This document shows positions 13,401 to 20,898 of a stretch of DNA of 28,284 nucleotides, piece after piece. The notes beneath the pieces are model-generated. The model saw only the letters and a program-made list of their open reading frames with translations. It was not told where the DNA came from and did not search any database. Both the position numbers and the translations under genes were made by a program. Origin of the DNA: BNXB01 sp031556375 (GTDB lineage: Bacteria; Bacteroidota; Bacteroidia; Bacteroidales; Azobacteroidaceae); assembly GCA_031556375.1 (NCBI GenBank), contig JAVBTA010000046.1, positions 1-28,284 of the forward strand. The letters run 5' to 3'. The stretch's first letter is position 1. The number at the start of each line of letters is the position of its first letter.

Positions 13401-15437
13401 GGTACACCAACGATCAGTATCCCTGTAACAAATCTCTGTTATAATACGACTCAGACGTATAGTACTACCTCCGGGAAATACAACTACTTATGGACTGTTA
13501 CTGGCGGAACTATCACCAGCGGACAAGGAACAGCAATCGCAACAGTCGCTTGGGGTTCAGCAGGAACAGGGACGATTAAAGTAGCTTACAGTGAAGCATC
13601 ATCAGCTACTGCGATAGTATCCCCGGTAACTAATGTGACGATCAATGACAAACCAACAGTCGGAAGTATAAGTGCTCCTGCTGGCGTTTGTGATGGATCT
13701 ACATTGACTCTTACTACTCCAACGGTTACTTCTGTTCCAGCGACGAGCAACCAGGATTGGAAACTGAATTCGGCAACATATATTCCAAGTACGACCGTTA
13801 GCTTAGCTCAACATGGTAATCCTTTGTATTACGAAGCAACAAATGCTTGTGGAACAACGACTTCGAATACAGTAAACATTACGGTTTATGCTTTGCCTAC
13901 AGTAACGACTACAGCTCAATTGATCTGTCCGGCAACAAGCATTGATTTGGCAACTACAGTGGCTAATCCAAGTAATTATACCCTGTCATATTATACAGTC
14001 TCTACTGGCGGTACCGCTTTAAGCAGTTCAAGTGTTACACCAACTACTACTACAACTTATTATGTAGAAGCAGTCAATAGTAATAATTGTATCAGTTCAA
14101 CGAGAACCCCAGTAACTATTACATTGAAAACTGTAACCGCAATTACTACTCAACCGGTATCACCGTCAGTGATTGGTATTGGTAATCCGTTTACATTGAA
14201 TGTAACCGCAGTAGGTGAAAATCTGACTTATCAATGGTATAAAGACAATACCGCTATCTCAGGAGCAACCTTGGCTAGTTATTCCGTAGCATCAGCCACC
14301 ACAGCAGACTATGGTAATTACTCTGTTGTTGTAAGCGGTGATTGTGGCACAGCTCAAACAAGCGAAGCTGTTACCGTTAATATCTTGAGTCCTGACGCAA
14401 CGCTTAAAGACTTGCTGGTGGATGGAACCACAGTTCCTGAATTTGATCCCCAACTTACGGAATATACCTACGTTGCATCCTGTGAAATTGATCTAGCTAA
14501 TATCATTGGCATTCCGAATCATGCTAATGCTACGGTTGTCAATCCCTCAAACGTGAGTCTCAAAATAGGAGATAACCGGTATTTTATCACAGTGACGGCA
14601 GAAAACGGTTTTACGACGAAAACCTATATATTGAATATAATACGAGATTGTTACGTGCCGAGAATCACGAAAGATTTGGAAGATGCGATTGTATGTGTCG
14701 GTGGTACCCATACATGGAGCATTGAAGCAGAAGGTTATGATCTGACTTATGAATGGTATTGTGGTTTCAACCGTATCATAGGTGCGAATACGAACTCGAT
14801 CACGATCAAAGATGCTAAGTTGATCGATTACGAACGTTATTATGTTATAGTACGGAGTAACTACAATGACTTCATCTCCAGTGCATATAGTAAACGTGTC
14901 AAACTTTGGGTGGCTGATTATTTACCTAGTCATCTGAAACTAGCCGAATATCCGAATCCGGCGACGGTAGGCAGTACTTATCATCTCCAAGTGGATGGTT
15001 ATAAGGATGTAACGAAGTATGTGTGGTCTTACGATAAAGAAGGCGTTAGTTTCTCTCCGGAAATCGGTAAGGAAACCGAAAACGAGACTTGGGCAACGTT
15101 TGGAACATTGGCAGTGGGTACAGGTACTCTGAAAGTAACCATGGATCATCCATGTGGTACAAGAGAACTTACTCAAACGATCGAAGTTCAACACCCAACA
15201 GGCGTAGAAGATATCACTGCTAACATTGTAACTGTTTATCCTAATCCGACATCAGGAATTGTCAAGGTATCTAACACCGAATCCGGCCAACAGATCCGTA
15301 TTCTGGACGTTACCGGTTCTTTGAAAGGCACCTTCAAAACTAAGGAAGGAACAACGATAATTGATCTGACGGGTTATGCTAAAGGCACCTACATGGTACA
15401 ATACAATGGTAAAACTTACAAGGTAATCAAAAAATAA
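10467..15437 (+). CDS. Giant T9SS-secreted surface protein with Calx-beta, PKD/Ig-like repeats and a C-terminal sorting domain
   Basis: The protein has 1656 residues. Residues 1-26 are a signal peptide ending AFGQ. About 30-300 form an N-terminal region I do not recognise (a CC pair near 60, Ser/Tyr rich). About 310-432 look like a Calx-beta domain ending AVTIVDDD. A degenerate PKD-like unit (432-521) precedes three near-identical 96-residue repeats (522-809) sharing LTQPSNQTLCAG and ending TFTITV. Further PKD/Ig-like units follow, including two related SNYTLSFYTVSTGGTALSS modules and an Ig-like unit with YQWYKDN near 1250. A cadherin-like beta-sandwich starts ATLKDLLVDG (about 1311), then another Ig-like unit. 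The last 80 residues, with VYPNPTSG and GTYMVQYNGKTYKVIKK, are a type A T9SS sorting domain, which is removed as the protein is attached to or released from the outer membrane. An adhesin or matrix role is inferred; no catalytic domain is visible. Confidence 0.9.
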   Translation: MNFYTFFKKAGLLLLCCWIAVCAFGQTAQTINPTGGASTSFNDGLKVVVNTNGALAVYRANLAQYCCGQVYPSGSTGGVNLSFRFSQEGTYNSSDRSLIACSTTQAEQSGNNWTTSISGYVISPISNQRFYVTMNFTYTHPNNYFFVDYYVRAPYASSYTTPETIHLYLSHDANIKGSDGSRGMMTQNASGHFVGDYRQSTDNSSTCSRYSSGISPSCHGFKAAGTFRSYYSAFYSGRDAKTSSNMLSNTLQTTSCIDDGVAVEFTVGPLSLGQTGVRRIMHGYGDTQGEFDQTPVTDPTVPSGSSSPVVVNFASPTSSETEGNASHTASSIQITVGGGQLAQNQICNFTVTNGTAVQNTDYSYVKGFTIPAGDYTTPQTFTLNNVTIIGNTTCQSNRTFDVSIDSDLCNDLIIVGSTNRTAVTIVDDDLPVVTQQANGGPYCPGTAIPATTWVFSGSTVPGTVYEWSATNATAIGLSTSSGTGNIPAFTTANATNAAIVSTVTVTPKQGTCSGTAKTFTITVNPSPALTQPSNQTLCAGENSTAVAFSGTNVDVATSSWAVTAGSGTGIGMSANGGTGNIPVFTAINTGSTSVSVTITVTPKSTAGCTGATKTFTITVNPSPVLTQPSNQTLCAGSNSTAVTFSGTNVNAATSSWAVTTGSGTGIGMSANSGTGNIPVFTAVNTGSTSVSVTITVTPKSIAGCTGATKTFTITVNPSPVLTQPSNQALCAGSNSTAVTFSGTNVDAATSTWAVTTGSGTGIGMSANSGTGNIPVFTAINAGSTSVSVTITVTPKSTAGCTGATKTFTITVNPLPVLTQPSNLTLCNGASVDLMTAVTNPSNYTLSFYTVSTGGTALSSSTVSPSPGTMTYYVESTSSNGCVSSTRTPVVITVKSIPTATLTGTTGVVVSEQVTYTAGAGSNYHWSVIGGTITSGGTTADATATVTWGAAGSGSISVDYTSNGCPTTTAVVNTTIVAQGTPTISIPVTNLCYNTTQTYSTTSGKYNYLWTVTGGTITSGQGTAIATVAWGSAGTGTIKVAYSEASSATAIVSPVTNVTINDKPTVGSISAPAGVCDGSTLTLTTPTVTSVPATSNQDWKLNSATYIPSTTVSLAQHGNPLYYEATNACGTTTSNTVNITVYALPTVTTTAQLICPATSIDLATTVANPSNYTLSYYTVSTGGTALSSSSVTPTTTTTYYVEAVNSNNCISSTRTPVTITLKTVTAITTQPVSPSVIGIGNPFTLNVTAVGENLTYQWYKDNTAISGATLASYSVASATTADYGNYSVVVSGDCGTAQTSEAVTVNILSPDATLKDLLVDGTTVPEFDPQLTEYTYVASCEIDLANIIGIPNHANATVVNPSNVSLKIGDNRYFITVTAENGFTTKTYILNIIRDCYVPRITKDLEDAIVCVGGTHTWSIEAEGYDLTYEWYCGFNRIIGANTNSITIKDAKLIDYERYYVIVRSNYNDFISSAYSKRVKLWVADYLPSHLKLAEYPNPATVGSTYHLQVDGYKDVTKYVWSYDKEGVSFSPEIGKETENETWATFGTLAVGTGTLKVTMDHPCGTRELTQTIEVQHPTGVEDITANIVTVYPNPTSGIVKVSNTESGQQIRILDVTGSLKGTFKTKEGTTIIDLTGYAKGTYMVQYNGKTYKVIKK
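12031..12894 (+). repeat. Three in-register 288-bp tandem repeats inside the surface-protein gene
   Basis: Copies begin at 12031, 12319 and 12607, each exactly 288 bp (96 codons), and a fourth start at 12895 diverges after about 50 bp. Encoded copies 1 and 2 differ at 9 of 96 residues and copies 2 and 3 at 6. The DNA is more GC-rich than its surroundings. Such long, similar copies favour gain or loss of whole units by recombination without breaking the frame. Confidence 0.95.
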
Positions 15438-15441
15438 GGAA

Positions 15442-15466
15442 CGACGGAGTTGAAAACTCCTCACCG
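15442..15466 (+). repeat. Palindromic element after the surface-protein gene, inverted partner of 9580-9602
   Basis: GGAGTT (15446-15451) and AACTCC (15455-15460) form a hairpin around GAA, with flanks CGAC on the left and TCACCG on the right. The arrangement matches the reverse complement of the leader element. It lies four bases after the stop codon. Confidence 0.7.
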
Positions 15467-15484
15467 GCCCAAACTCTACAAAAG

Positions 15485-15518
15485 TGGACATGTCGAAAGG
15501 TATGTCCATTTTTTTTGT
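15485..15518 (+). terminator. Rho-independent terminator of the surface-protein operon
   Basis: TGGACAT (15485-15491) pairs with ATGTCCA (15502-15508) around a 10-nt loop and is followed by about nine T's. It lies 48 nt after the stop codon of the giant gene. Confidence 0.88.
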
Positions 15519-15551
15519 ATACTTTCCTAAAATACCGTTTTGCATGCCCGA

Positions 15552-15663
15552 TAAGGGAATAAGGGATGTTTGCATAGACCGCATCCAAGCTACTAAGGGA
15601 GCTTTTGTGGATAAGGGAGATTTATGAATAAATCGAATGTCTTCGTTTATAATGAATAAGGGA
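15552..15663 (+). repeat. Five scattered copies of TAAGGGA in an intergenic gap
   Basis: TAAGGGA occurs at 15552, 15560, 15594, 15612 and 15657, mostly as (A/G)ATAAGGGA. The spacings (8, 34, 18 and 45) do not follow the helical period. The gap lies between two converging transcription units. Function unknown; it could be a protein-binding cluster or chance in AT-rich DNA. Confidence 0.5.
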
Positions 15664-15678
15664 AATAACGGACGTTGT

Positions 15679-16692
15679 TTATTTTTTTATTAACTGCCAG
15701 ATTTGTTGTACTAGATAATACCAAACCTTAGGCGAGAATGAGAAAAACGGAGGGGAAAAAGCCTTATATGATTTCCTTGCAGTCTTGCAAAGAACGAACC
15801 AGCGACCCCATAGAAAAGCCCTTAGAGCATGCTGATCGTATCGTTTTTGTAAGTTATTTGCAGATAATAATTGAGTAAACCATTCTCCGGATTTTTTAAG
15901 ATCGAAATGATTGACGTCTATTTGTGTATCTTTTCCTAATGAATATAGAGAGAATGAAAGTCTGTGAATGCGCATTGTTTCGGTATCCGGTTCTAACCCC
16001 AGCTCAGACAATCCTCTTCGGATAAGCATTTCTTTATTTTGTTCCTGAATATGTTGCTTTTCTTTCGAAATATTCGTGTTGTGCCAGCGATAAAGGAACT
16101 GATATTCCGGAATATTTGCCATTTTAGTCTCTTTGTCAAGTCGGCACCATAGGTCAAAATCTTCAGCAATAGGAACTTCGTGATATTGGTGTTCTTTTAA
16201 AACCGAGGCTTTGAAACAAACGGAAGGATGAATCAGGGGAACAGTAAATAATAGAGAGACGGATAAGAATGGGGGAGAGGTTTGATTAACGATTTTTCCC
16301 GTAATATCCCCTTTATCATTAATGACATGCGCCCAGGTACCACATAATCCAATATCCGGATGACTTTCCAGAAAACGGATTTGTTTTTCGATCCGTTGTG
16401 GTTCACAAATATCATCGGCATCCATACGGATGATATATTTTCCAGAACATAATTCAATCCCTTTATTTAATGTCTTGATCAATCCCAGGTTTGTTTCATT
16501 TTCAATATATTTGATTCTGGAGTCAAAGAAAGAGAGAATGATATCTTTGCTTCTGTCCAGGGAACCATCATTAAGAATTATCAGCTCGAAGTTTTTGAAA
16601 GTTTGATTTAGAATGCTCTTGATTGCTTCAGAAAGAAATGAAGAGGCATTGTAAACAGGCATCAATATTGAAGCTTTTATATTCGAATCCAT
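15679..16692 (-). CDS. Family 2 glycosyltransferase
   Basis: The 337-residue protein begins with the GT-A fold pattern ASILMPVYNASSFL (7-20), followed by NDGS (41-44), the metal-binding DADD (91-94) and the late acidic ED in AEDFDLWCRL (176-185), which is the usual place for the catalytic base. GT2 enzymes of this type add a hexose or N-acetylhexosamine from a nucleotide sugar to a growing lipid-linked glycan at the inner face of the membrane. It has no membrane segment of its own. Its start overlaps the end of the GT11 gene by 16 bp, so the two are translationally coupled and probably act in turn on one glycan. Donor and acceptor cannot be told from the sequence. Confidence 0.9.
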   Translation of the reverse strand: MDSNIKASILMPVYNASSFLSEAIKSILNQTFKNFELIILNDGSLDRSKDIILSFFDSRIKYIENETNLGLIKTLNKGIELCSGKYIIRMDADDICEPQRIEKQIRFLESHPDIGLCGTWAHVINDKGDITGKIVNQTSPPFLSVSLLFTVPLIHPSVCFKASVLKEHQYHEVPIAEDFDLWCRLDKETKMANIPEYQFLYRWHNTNISKEKQHIQEQNKEMLIRRGLSELGLEPDTETMRIHRLSFSLYSLGKDTQIDVNHFDLKKSGEWFTQLLSANNLQKRYDQHALRAFLWGRWFVLCKTARKSYKAFSPPFFSFSPKVWYYLVQQIWQLIKK

Positions 16693-17567
16693 TTTTCCGG
16701 AATTAGATCATTTGTTTTGTCGTTTTCATGCTCGTCTTTGAACCACTTTTCCGGAGCGATAACCGTTTTCTCTTCGTTATTATTTAACCAGGCTCCCCAC
16801 CAGCTGAAGCTACTATTGGCAATGATATTATGTTTGCAAAGACTCATCAGTTGCATGTCGATATAGTTGTCACGTCCCTTATTCCAGTCAATATATACAG
16901 CTTGAGCAGAGGATATTATTTTTCTTGCTTCCTCGGGTTCGTCGGAAAAAACGAAAAATGTTGGATTCTCAACTTCTTTACAAATCCTGTCGATCGCCTT
17001 TTCATAATATTGAGTGGAGAGTTGGGTATAAGTATTTGCGGAATTTTTATTGCTTATATAGTCTCCCCGCCGTATATGAATAGATACAGAACTGGTATTC
17101 TTAATTTTTATTGCAGTTTCCAGATTTTTATCAGACAGAGGCTTTTTGAAGGTGAAACATTTTCTTACGACTTCATGGAATGATGCAAAATATCTCTCTG
17201 ATTGAAAAAAACCCAATAATTGAGTATGATCCGGTAGACCTGAAAAATCAGGATCGTAGTTGAACGCATTTTGTTCTTCATACAGGTTATAATGTCTGGC
17301 AATTTTTCTACCGAGGATTGTTGTCCTTATTCTGGGATATATCTTTTGAAATAGAATACCTCTTTTTTTAGAAGATACAATCTTTTCGTGATGCTTAAGG
17401 AAAAATAAATCCAGTTCGTAATCTCGATGAATTAAATTCCAGGAACGGACATTAAGGAGCGATTGGTCGATACAAACCCTGACACCTAATTGGTCGGCCA
17501 GAGCTCTTGCGGCAGCATACTGGAACATCTGGTTTCCTAACCCTCCAAAAACGAAGATATTAATCAT
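16677..17567 (-). CDS. Family 11 glycosyltransferase, alpha-1,2-fucosyltransferase type
   Basis: At 296 residues this is the normal length for GT11. All family motifs are present: FGGLGNQMFQYA (7-18), HIRRGDY (164-170) for GDP-fucose binding, FVFSDE (205-210) and NSSFSWWGAWL (251-261). GT11 enzymes transfer L-fucose from GDP-fucose in alpha-1,2 linkage, usually to galactose, forming H-type structures; bacterial members decorate O-antigens and capsules. It is the first gene of a two-gene minus-strand unit with the GT2. The divergent unit carries a GT10 fucosyltransferase. The fucose donor genes (gmd/fcl or fkp) are not in the window. Family assignment is very firm; the acceptor is not known. 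Confidence 0.95.
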   Translation of the reverse strand: MINIFVFGGLGNQMFQYAAARALADQLGVRVCIDQSLLNVRSWNLIHRDYELDLFFLKHHEKIVSSKKRGILFQKIYPRIRTTILGRKIARHYNLYEEQNAFNYDPDFSGLPDHTQLLGFFQSERYFASFHEVVRKCFTFKKPLSDKNLETAIKIKNTSSVSIHIRRGDYISNKNSANTYTQLSTQYYEKAIDRICKEVENPTFFVFSDEPEEARKIISSAQAVYIDWNKGRDNYIDMQLMSLCKHNIIANSSFSWWGAWLNNNEEKTVIAPEKWFKDEHENDKTNDLIPEKWIRI

Positions 17568-17689
17568 GAAATTTGTTGTTAATAGAATTCTTTAAAAAGA
17601 AAATTTAGGATAGATAATTAATAAGTTCATGATCTCAAAAATCTGTTCTCATTAGTATTTAATTTACAGATTGACTTAATGCATGTATG

Positions 17690-17697
17690 CAAATATA
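17690..17697 (-). promoter_or_regulatory. -7 box for the GT11-GT2 unit
   Basis: On the minus strand TATATTTG matches TAnnTTTG, about 120 nt upstream of the GT11 start codon. It is back to back with the promoter of the GT4 unit, leaving only about 45 bp between the two boxes, so the units could share regulation. Confidence 0.5.
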
Positions 17698-17740
17698 CAA
17701 ATCTTTTTATGAATCACAGATATATAATATTTTTTATTTA

Positions 17741-17748
17741 TATCTTTG
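17741..17748 (+). promoter_or_regulatory. -7 box for the GT4-FkbM-GT10 unit
   Basis: TATCTTTG matches TAnnTTTG, 65 nt before the ATG at 17814, in a very AT-rich divergent gap. Confidence 0.55.
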
Positions 17749-17813
17749 TTTCTAAAAACAAGGAAATACGGCTATATTCCATCTCTGTCCTTAATTTTTT
17801 ATTGTGATTATTT

Positions 17814-19007
17814 ATGAAGAAGATTATTTTAGTAACACAGTTTACCCCGACAAAAGAGAATTTTGGCGGACCGACGGCTTTATTATATCACATAATTCAG
17901 AACAGGAGCTCGGATATTCAAATAAAAATTTATTCTTTCGATCAGAGTAATGTCCCTGAAAGTTGGCAAAGAGAGAGTGTGAAAGAGTTAGATTGTGAAA
18001 TCATAAATATAAGGCAGAAAGGTATTAAGAACAAGTTAGGCTATTTGTATATGCGATTCTGTGCCCGGTTTTTCAGTTTACCTTCATGGAGTTTCCTTAA
18101 ATTGAGAAAAAAATATGTTTCGGAAATAGAAAGTTCACAACCTGACCTTATCTGGATTTATCCGTATCAAATGGCCGGAGTTGTCCGTCAGTTTAAGACA
18201 TCCCCTATGTTAATTACCTGTTGTGATAGCGCATCTCTTCATTATTACAGGAAACTGGGAGATATAAATTATTCAAAGTGTAAAGAAACTTATAGAGAAT
18301 ACAGGAAATGTTTGAATCTGGAGAGTCTCTATTCGGACCAGAATGCAATGTTTCATTTGGTTGGCCTGGATGATCAGAAGTTTTTACAACGTTCTCTGTA
18401 CCCTGATGTTGGCAGAGCTTTCTTTTTACCTCATCCTCACTATTCATATGTAAAGAAAGAATCATATTTCGCAAATGAAAAAATGAGGGTTTTGATTTCC
18501 GGACAATACAATGAATACATAAAAACTGATTTTGATCGTTTTTTTAATTTATTATTGAAAAATAAAAAATGGGTATCGGAAATAACGATCACATTTATCG
18601 GGAAAAATTGGACTGATTTTTCACATCGGTTGCAGTCATTCGGATATGAGTCGGTTTCTATTAAATGGGTTAAAGAATATTTCTCAGAACTACAGAATTT
18701 TGATATTCAATTGTTTCCTATCAGTTTGGGTACCGGAACCAAAGGTAAAGTTTTGGATGCATTATGTTGTGGGCTCATTTGTATCGGTTCAAAATATGCA
18801 TTTGAAAATATTGCTGTTGAGAATGGGGTTTCTTGTTTGCAATATGATTCGGTTGAAGATATAGCCGGTTATATAGATGATATAAGGTTAAGAAAAGAAT
18901 TTTATATGCAATTAGCAAAAAAAGGACATGAGTCCGTTATAGAAAAGCATTCTCCGAAGTTGGTATCGTTATTGTTTTTTCAAAAAATATTCAATAATTC
19001 ACTATGA
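17814..19007 (+). CDS. GT-B fold glycosyltransferase (family 4/1-like)
   Basis: The 397-residue protein starts KKIILVTQFTPTKENFGGPTAL, a typical GT4 N-terminal strand and glycine-rich loop. The C-terminal Rossmann domain opens MRVLISGQYNEY (224-235) and contains FPISLGTGTKGKVLDALCCGLICIGS (301-326, the usual nucleotide-sugar loop) and a following NGVSCLQYDS. In canonical GT4 enzymes an E-x7-E motif marks the donor site; here the first Glu position is replaced by GTGTKGK, as in the Glycos_transf_1-like subgroup. It probably adds a sugar to the lipid-linked glycan of this cluster. The stop codon overlaps the next start in ATGA, so the genes are translationally coupled. Confidence 0.82.
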   Translation: MKKIILVTQFTPTKENFGGPTALLYHIIQNRSSDIQIKIYSFDQSNVPESWQRESVKELDCEIINIRQKGIKNKLGYLYMRFCARFFSLPSWSFLKLRKKYVSEIESSQPDLIWIYPYQMAGVVRQFKTSPMLITCCDSASLHYYRKLGDINYSKCKETYREYRKCLNLESLYSDQNAMFHLVGLDDQKFLQRSLYPDVGRAFFLPHPHYSYVKKESYFANEKMRVLISGQYNEYIKTDFDRFFNLLLKNKKWVSEITITFIGKNWTDFSHRLQSFGYESVSIKWVKEYFSELQNFDIQLFPISLGTGTKGKVLDALCCGLICIGSKYAFENIAVENGVSCLQYDSVEDIAGYIDDIRLRKEFYMQLAKKGHESVIEKHSPKLVSLLFFQKIFNNSL

Positions 19008-19936
19008 TGTTGTCACAACTGAAAAAGAAATATCGTCAATTAATCCCCGAATGGTTTCGGGAATGGATTATAAAGATTATTATTATTCCGGCGAAGAAAA
19101 TCAATGTTGTTTACTTATGGAAGTCAAAAAAAATAAAACAAGAGATAATCCGGTATTATGAACAGGATGTAGCCATGTCGGAGGAACAACGGGCCGTCGT
19201 AGATTTCTTGAAAGAAAATCCTTTATCGATGTTTCCATTGAAATTTCCCGAAGTTGGGATGTGCCAGGTCTATAATGATCCGGAAAGAGACTTGAGATAT
19301 GTGCTGTTTTATGGGAAAAGATTGTATATGAAGAGGACGATGACTCGTTTGGAAATTCAAAGGTCTTATCAAAACTTGATTTGTGAGCAGTCTTCAAATT
19401 CACCCCATTGTTATTTTACTGATGATTTCTTTGTTGAAAATGGAGATGTCGTAATCGATGCCGGCACAGCAGAAGGAAATTTTGCTCTTACAATTATAGA
19501 AAAAGTAAAAAAAATATATCTGTTTGAGACGGATCCGGAGTGGATTGAATCTCTGGAAGCTACCTTTGAACCGTGGAAAGATAAAGTTGTGGTATTCAAT
19601 AAATTTATTTCGGATAATGATGAAGGTCAGAATATCAGTCTGGATACTGTTCTGGGAGATGATGACCCGGTGAGTTTTATTAAAGCGGATATTGAGGGTG
19701 CGGAAATTGAAATGTTAAGAGGGATGGAGAAGATACTTTCCCGAAAATCGGACATGAAACTGGTTCTTTGTACTTATCATCACCAATCGGATGAAGAAAA
19801 TCTGACTAATATGTTGGTTCAGAAAGGTTTTTCTGTTCAACCATCTGCAGGGTATATGATTCTTTTTGATGATCCTGAATTTCAGCCACCTTATTTAAGG
19901 CGTGGACTTATACGAGCTCGAAAATGTATAAAATAA
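19004..19936 (+). CDS. FkbM family SAM-dependent methyltransferase
   Basis: The 310-residue protein has the class I methyltransferase core in its C-terminal half: motif I VIDAGTAEGNF (150-160), acidic ETD (175-177) after strand 2, and the FkbM hallmark FIKADIEGAE (225-234) with a following MLRG. About 140 N-terminal residues of unknown fold, partly basic and helical, precede it. FkbM proteins O-methylate hydroxyls, and in polysaccharide loci they methylate sugars, which may cap chains or alter recognition. It overlaps the GT4 gene by 4 bp and the GT10 gene by 13 bp, so all three are made together. The sugar it methylates is unknown; fucose is one possibility given the neighbours. ATG 19004 is chosen for the ATGA overlap; 19007 is also possible. 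Confidence 0.87.
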   Translation: MMLSQLKKKYRQLIPEWFREWIIKIIIIPAKKINVVYLWKSKKIKQEIIRYYEQDVAMSEEQRAVVDFLKENPLSMFPLKFPEVGMCQVYNDPERDLRYVLFYGKRLYMKRTMTRLEIQRSYQNLICEQSSNSPHCYFTDDFFVENGDVVIDAGTAEGNFALTIIEKVKKIYLFETDPEWIESLEATFEPWKDKVVVFNKFISDNDEGQNISLDTVLGDDDPVSFIKADIEGAEIEMLRGMEKILSRKSDMKLVLCTYHHQSDEENLTNMLVQKGFSVQPSAGYMILFDDPEFQPPYLRRGLIRARKCIK

Positions 19937-20898
19937 AATCATATTTACAAACAACCTACAACTATATTAAAGATAAAAACGTGCAATCAGGTAAGCCTGT
20001 ACGCTTTTATAACTGGATTGGTGAGGTCGGCGGCTATTGGTTTGAGAGATTTATTCGTTCACGGAATATTCCATGTCACACCAATAATACAATTGCGTTT
20101 TTTTCTGTTTTCGGGGATTTGTTTCCCATTTCCTTTGATAATGCACGTGTAAAAGTATTTTATACAGGGGAAAATCTTCACAGGAATGAATTTGGATTTT
20201 CTTATCAGGGGTATTCCGGTTGTTTACAAAGCCATAAACTGGATTTATCGCTTGGTTTTGATTATCTCAAATCAGAATCATATTTGCGGTTCCCATTGTG
20301 GATACTTTATTTTGTGGATCCAATGGCAACGGACTCATTGTCAATAAAAGAAATGTGCGACAGGATTTCTAATCGTTTGATTGATAATGATAACTCCAAA
20401 CGATTTTGTTCATTGGTGTCAGGTCATGACCCTAATGGCTTGAGAAAAGAGATTTATGAGAGTTTGATTGATATTGATGAAATCAGCTGTGGAGGGTCTT
20501 TCCTCAATAATAGCAGTGAGCTGAAAGATGTTTTTGGCAATGACAAAATACGCTATTTGGAACAGTTTAAATTCAACATTTGTCCTGAAAACTCGAATGC
20601 TTCGGGATATGTTACAGAAAAAATTATGGGGGCTGTATCTTCCGGGGCTATTCCTGTTTACTGGGGGGCCGATAATAATCCGGAGCCTGAATTTTTAAAT
20701 AAAGATGCAATTATTTTTTGGAATAAAGGAGAAGATAATGTAAAAAATATCAATTTGATTCGTTCTTTGAATCAGAATGCCCGATTATACCGGGAATTTT
20801 ATTCGATACCGCGTTTGATGCCTGAAGCTGCAGAATACCTGAATGAAATATTTTTGGAACTGGAAATGAAACTCAGAAAGTTGATTTTATTAAAATGA
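19924..20898 (+). CDS. Family 10 glycosyltransferase, alpha-1,3/4-fucosyltransferase type
   Basis: The 324-residue protein shows the GT10 pattern: FYTGENL (79-85, the acceptor-side Glu motif), LSLGFDYL (108-115) and the strongest block from KFNICPENSNASGYVTEK to IPVYWGA (216-249), which binds GDP-fucose. GT10 enzymes transfer L-fucose in alpha-1,3 or alpha-1,4 linkage to GlcNAc or Glc, making Lewis-type structures in Helicobacter and some Bacteroides. The C-terminal heptad repeats of Helicobacter enzymes are absent; a short basic amphipathic end (MKLRKLILLK) may attach the enzyme to the membrane. The start overlaps the FkbM gene by 13 bp. Its end overlaps the converging flippase gene by 9 bp. 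The linkage cannot be decided from sequence alone. Confidence 0.92.
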   Translation: MYKIKSYLQTTYNYIKDKNVQSGKPVRFYNWIGEVGGYWFERFIRSRNIPCHTNNTIAFFSVFGDLFPISFDNARVKVFYTGENLHRNEFGFSYQGYSGCLQSHKLDLSLGFDYLKSESYLRFPLWILYFVDPMATDSLSIKEMCDRISNRLIDNDNSKRFCSLVSGHDPNGLRKEIYESLIDIDEISCGGSFLNNSSELKDVFGNDKIRYLEQFKFNICPENSNASGYVTEKIMGAVSSGAIPVYWGADNNPEPEFLNKDAIIFWNKGEDNVKNINLIRSLNQNARLYREFYSIPRLMPEAAEYLNEIFLELEMKLRKLILLK

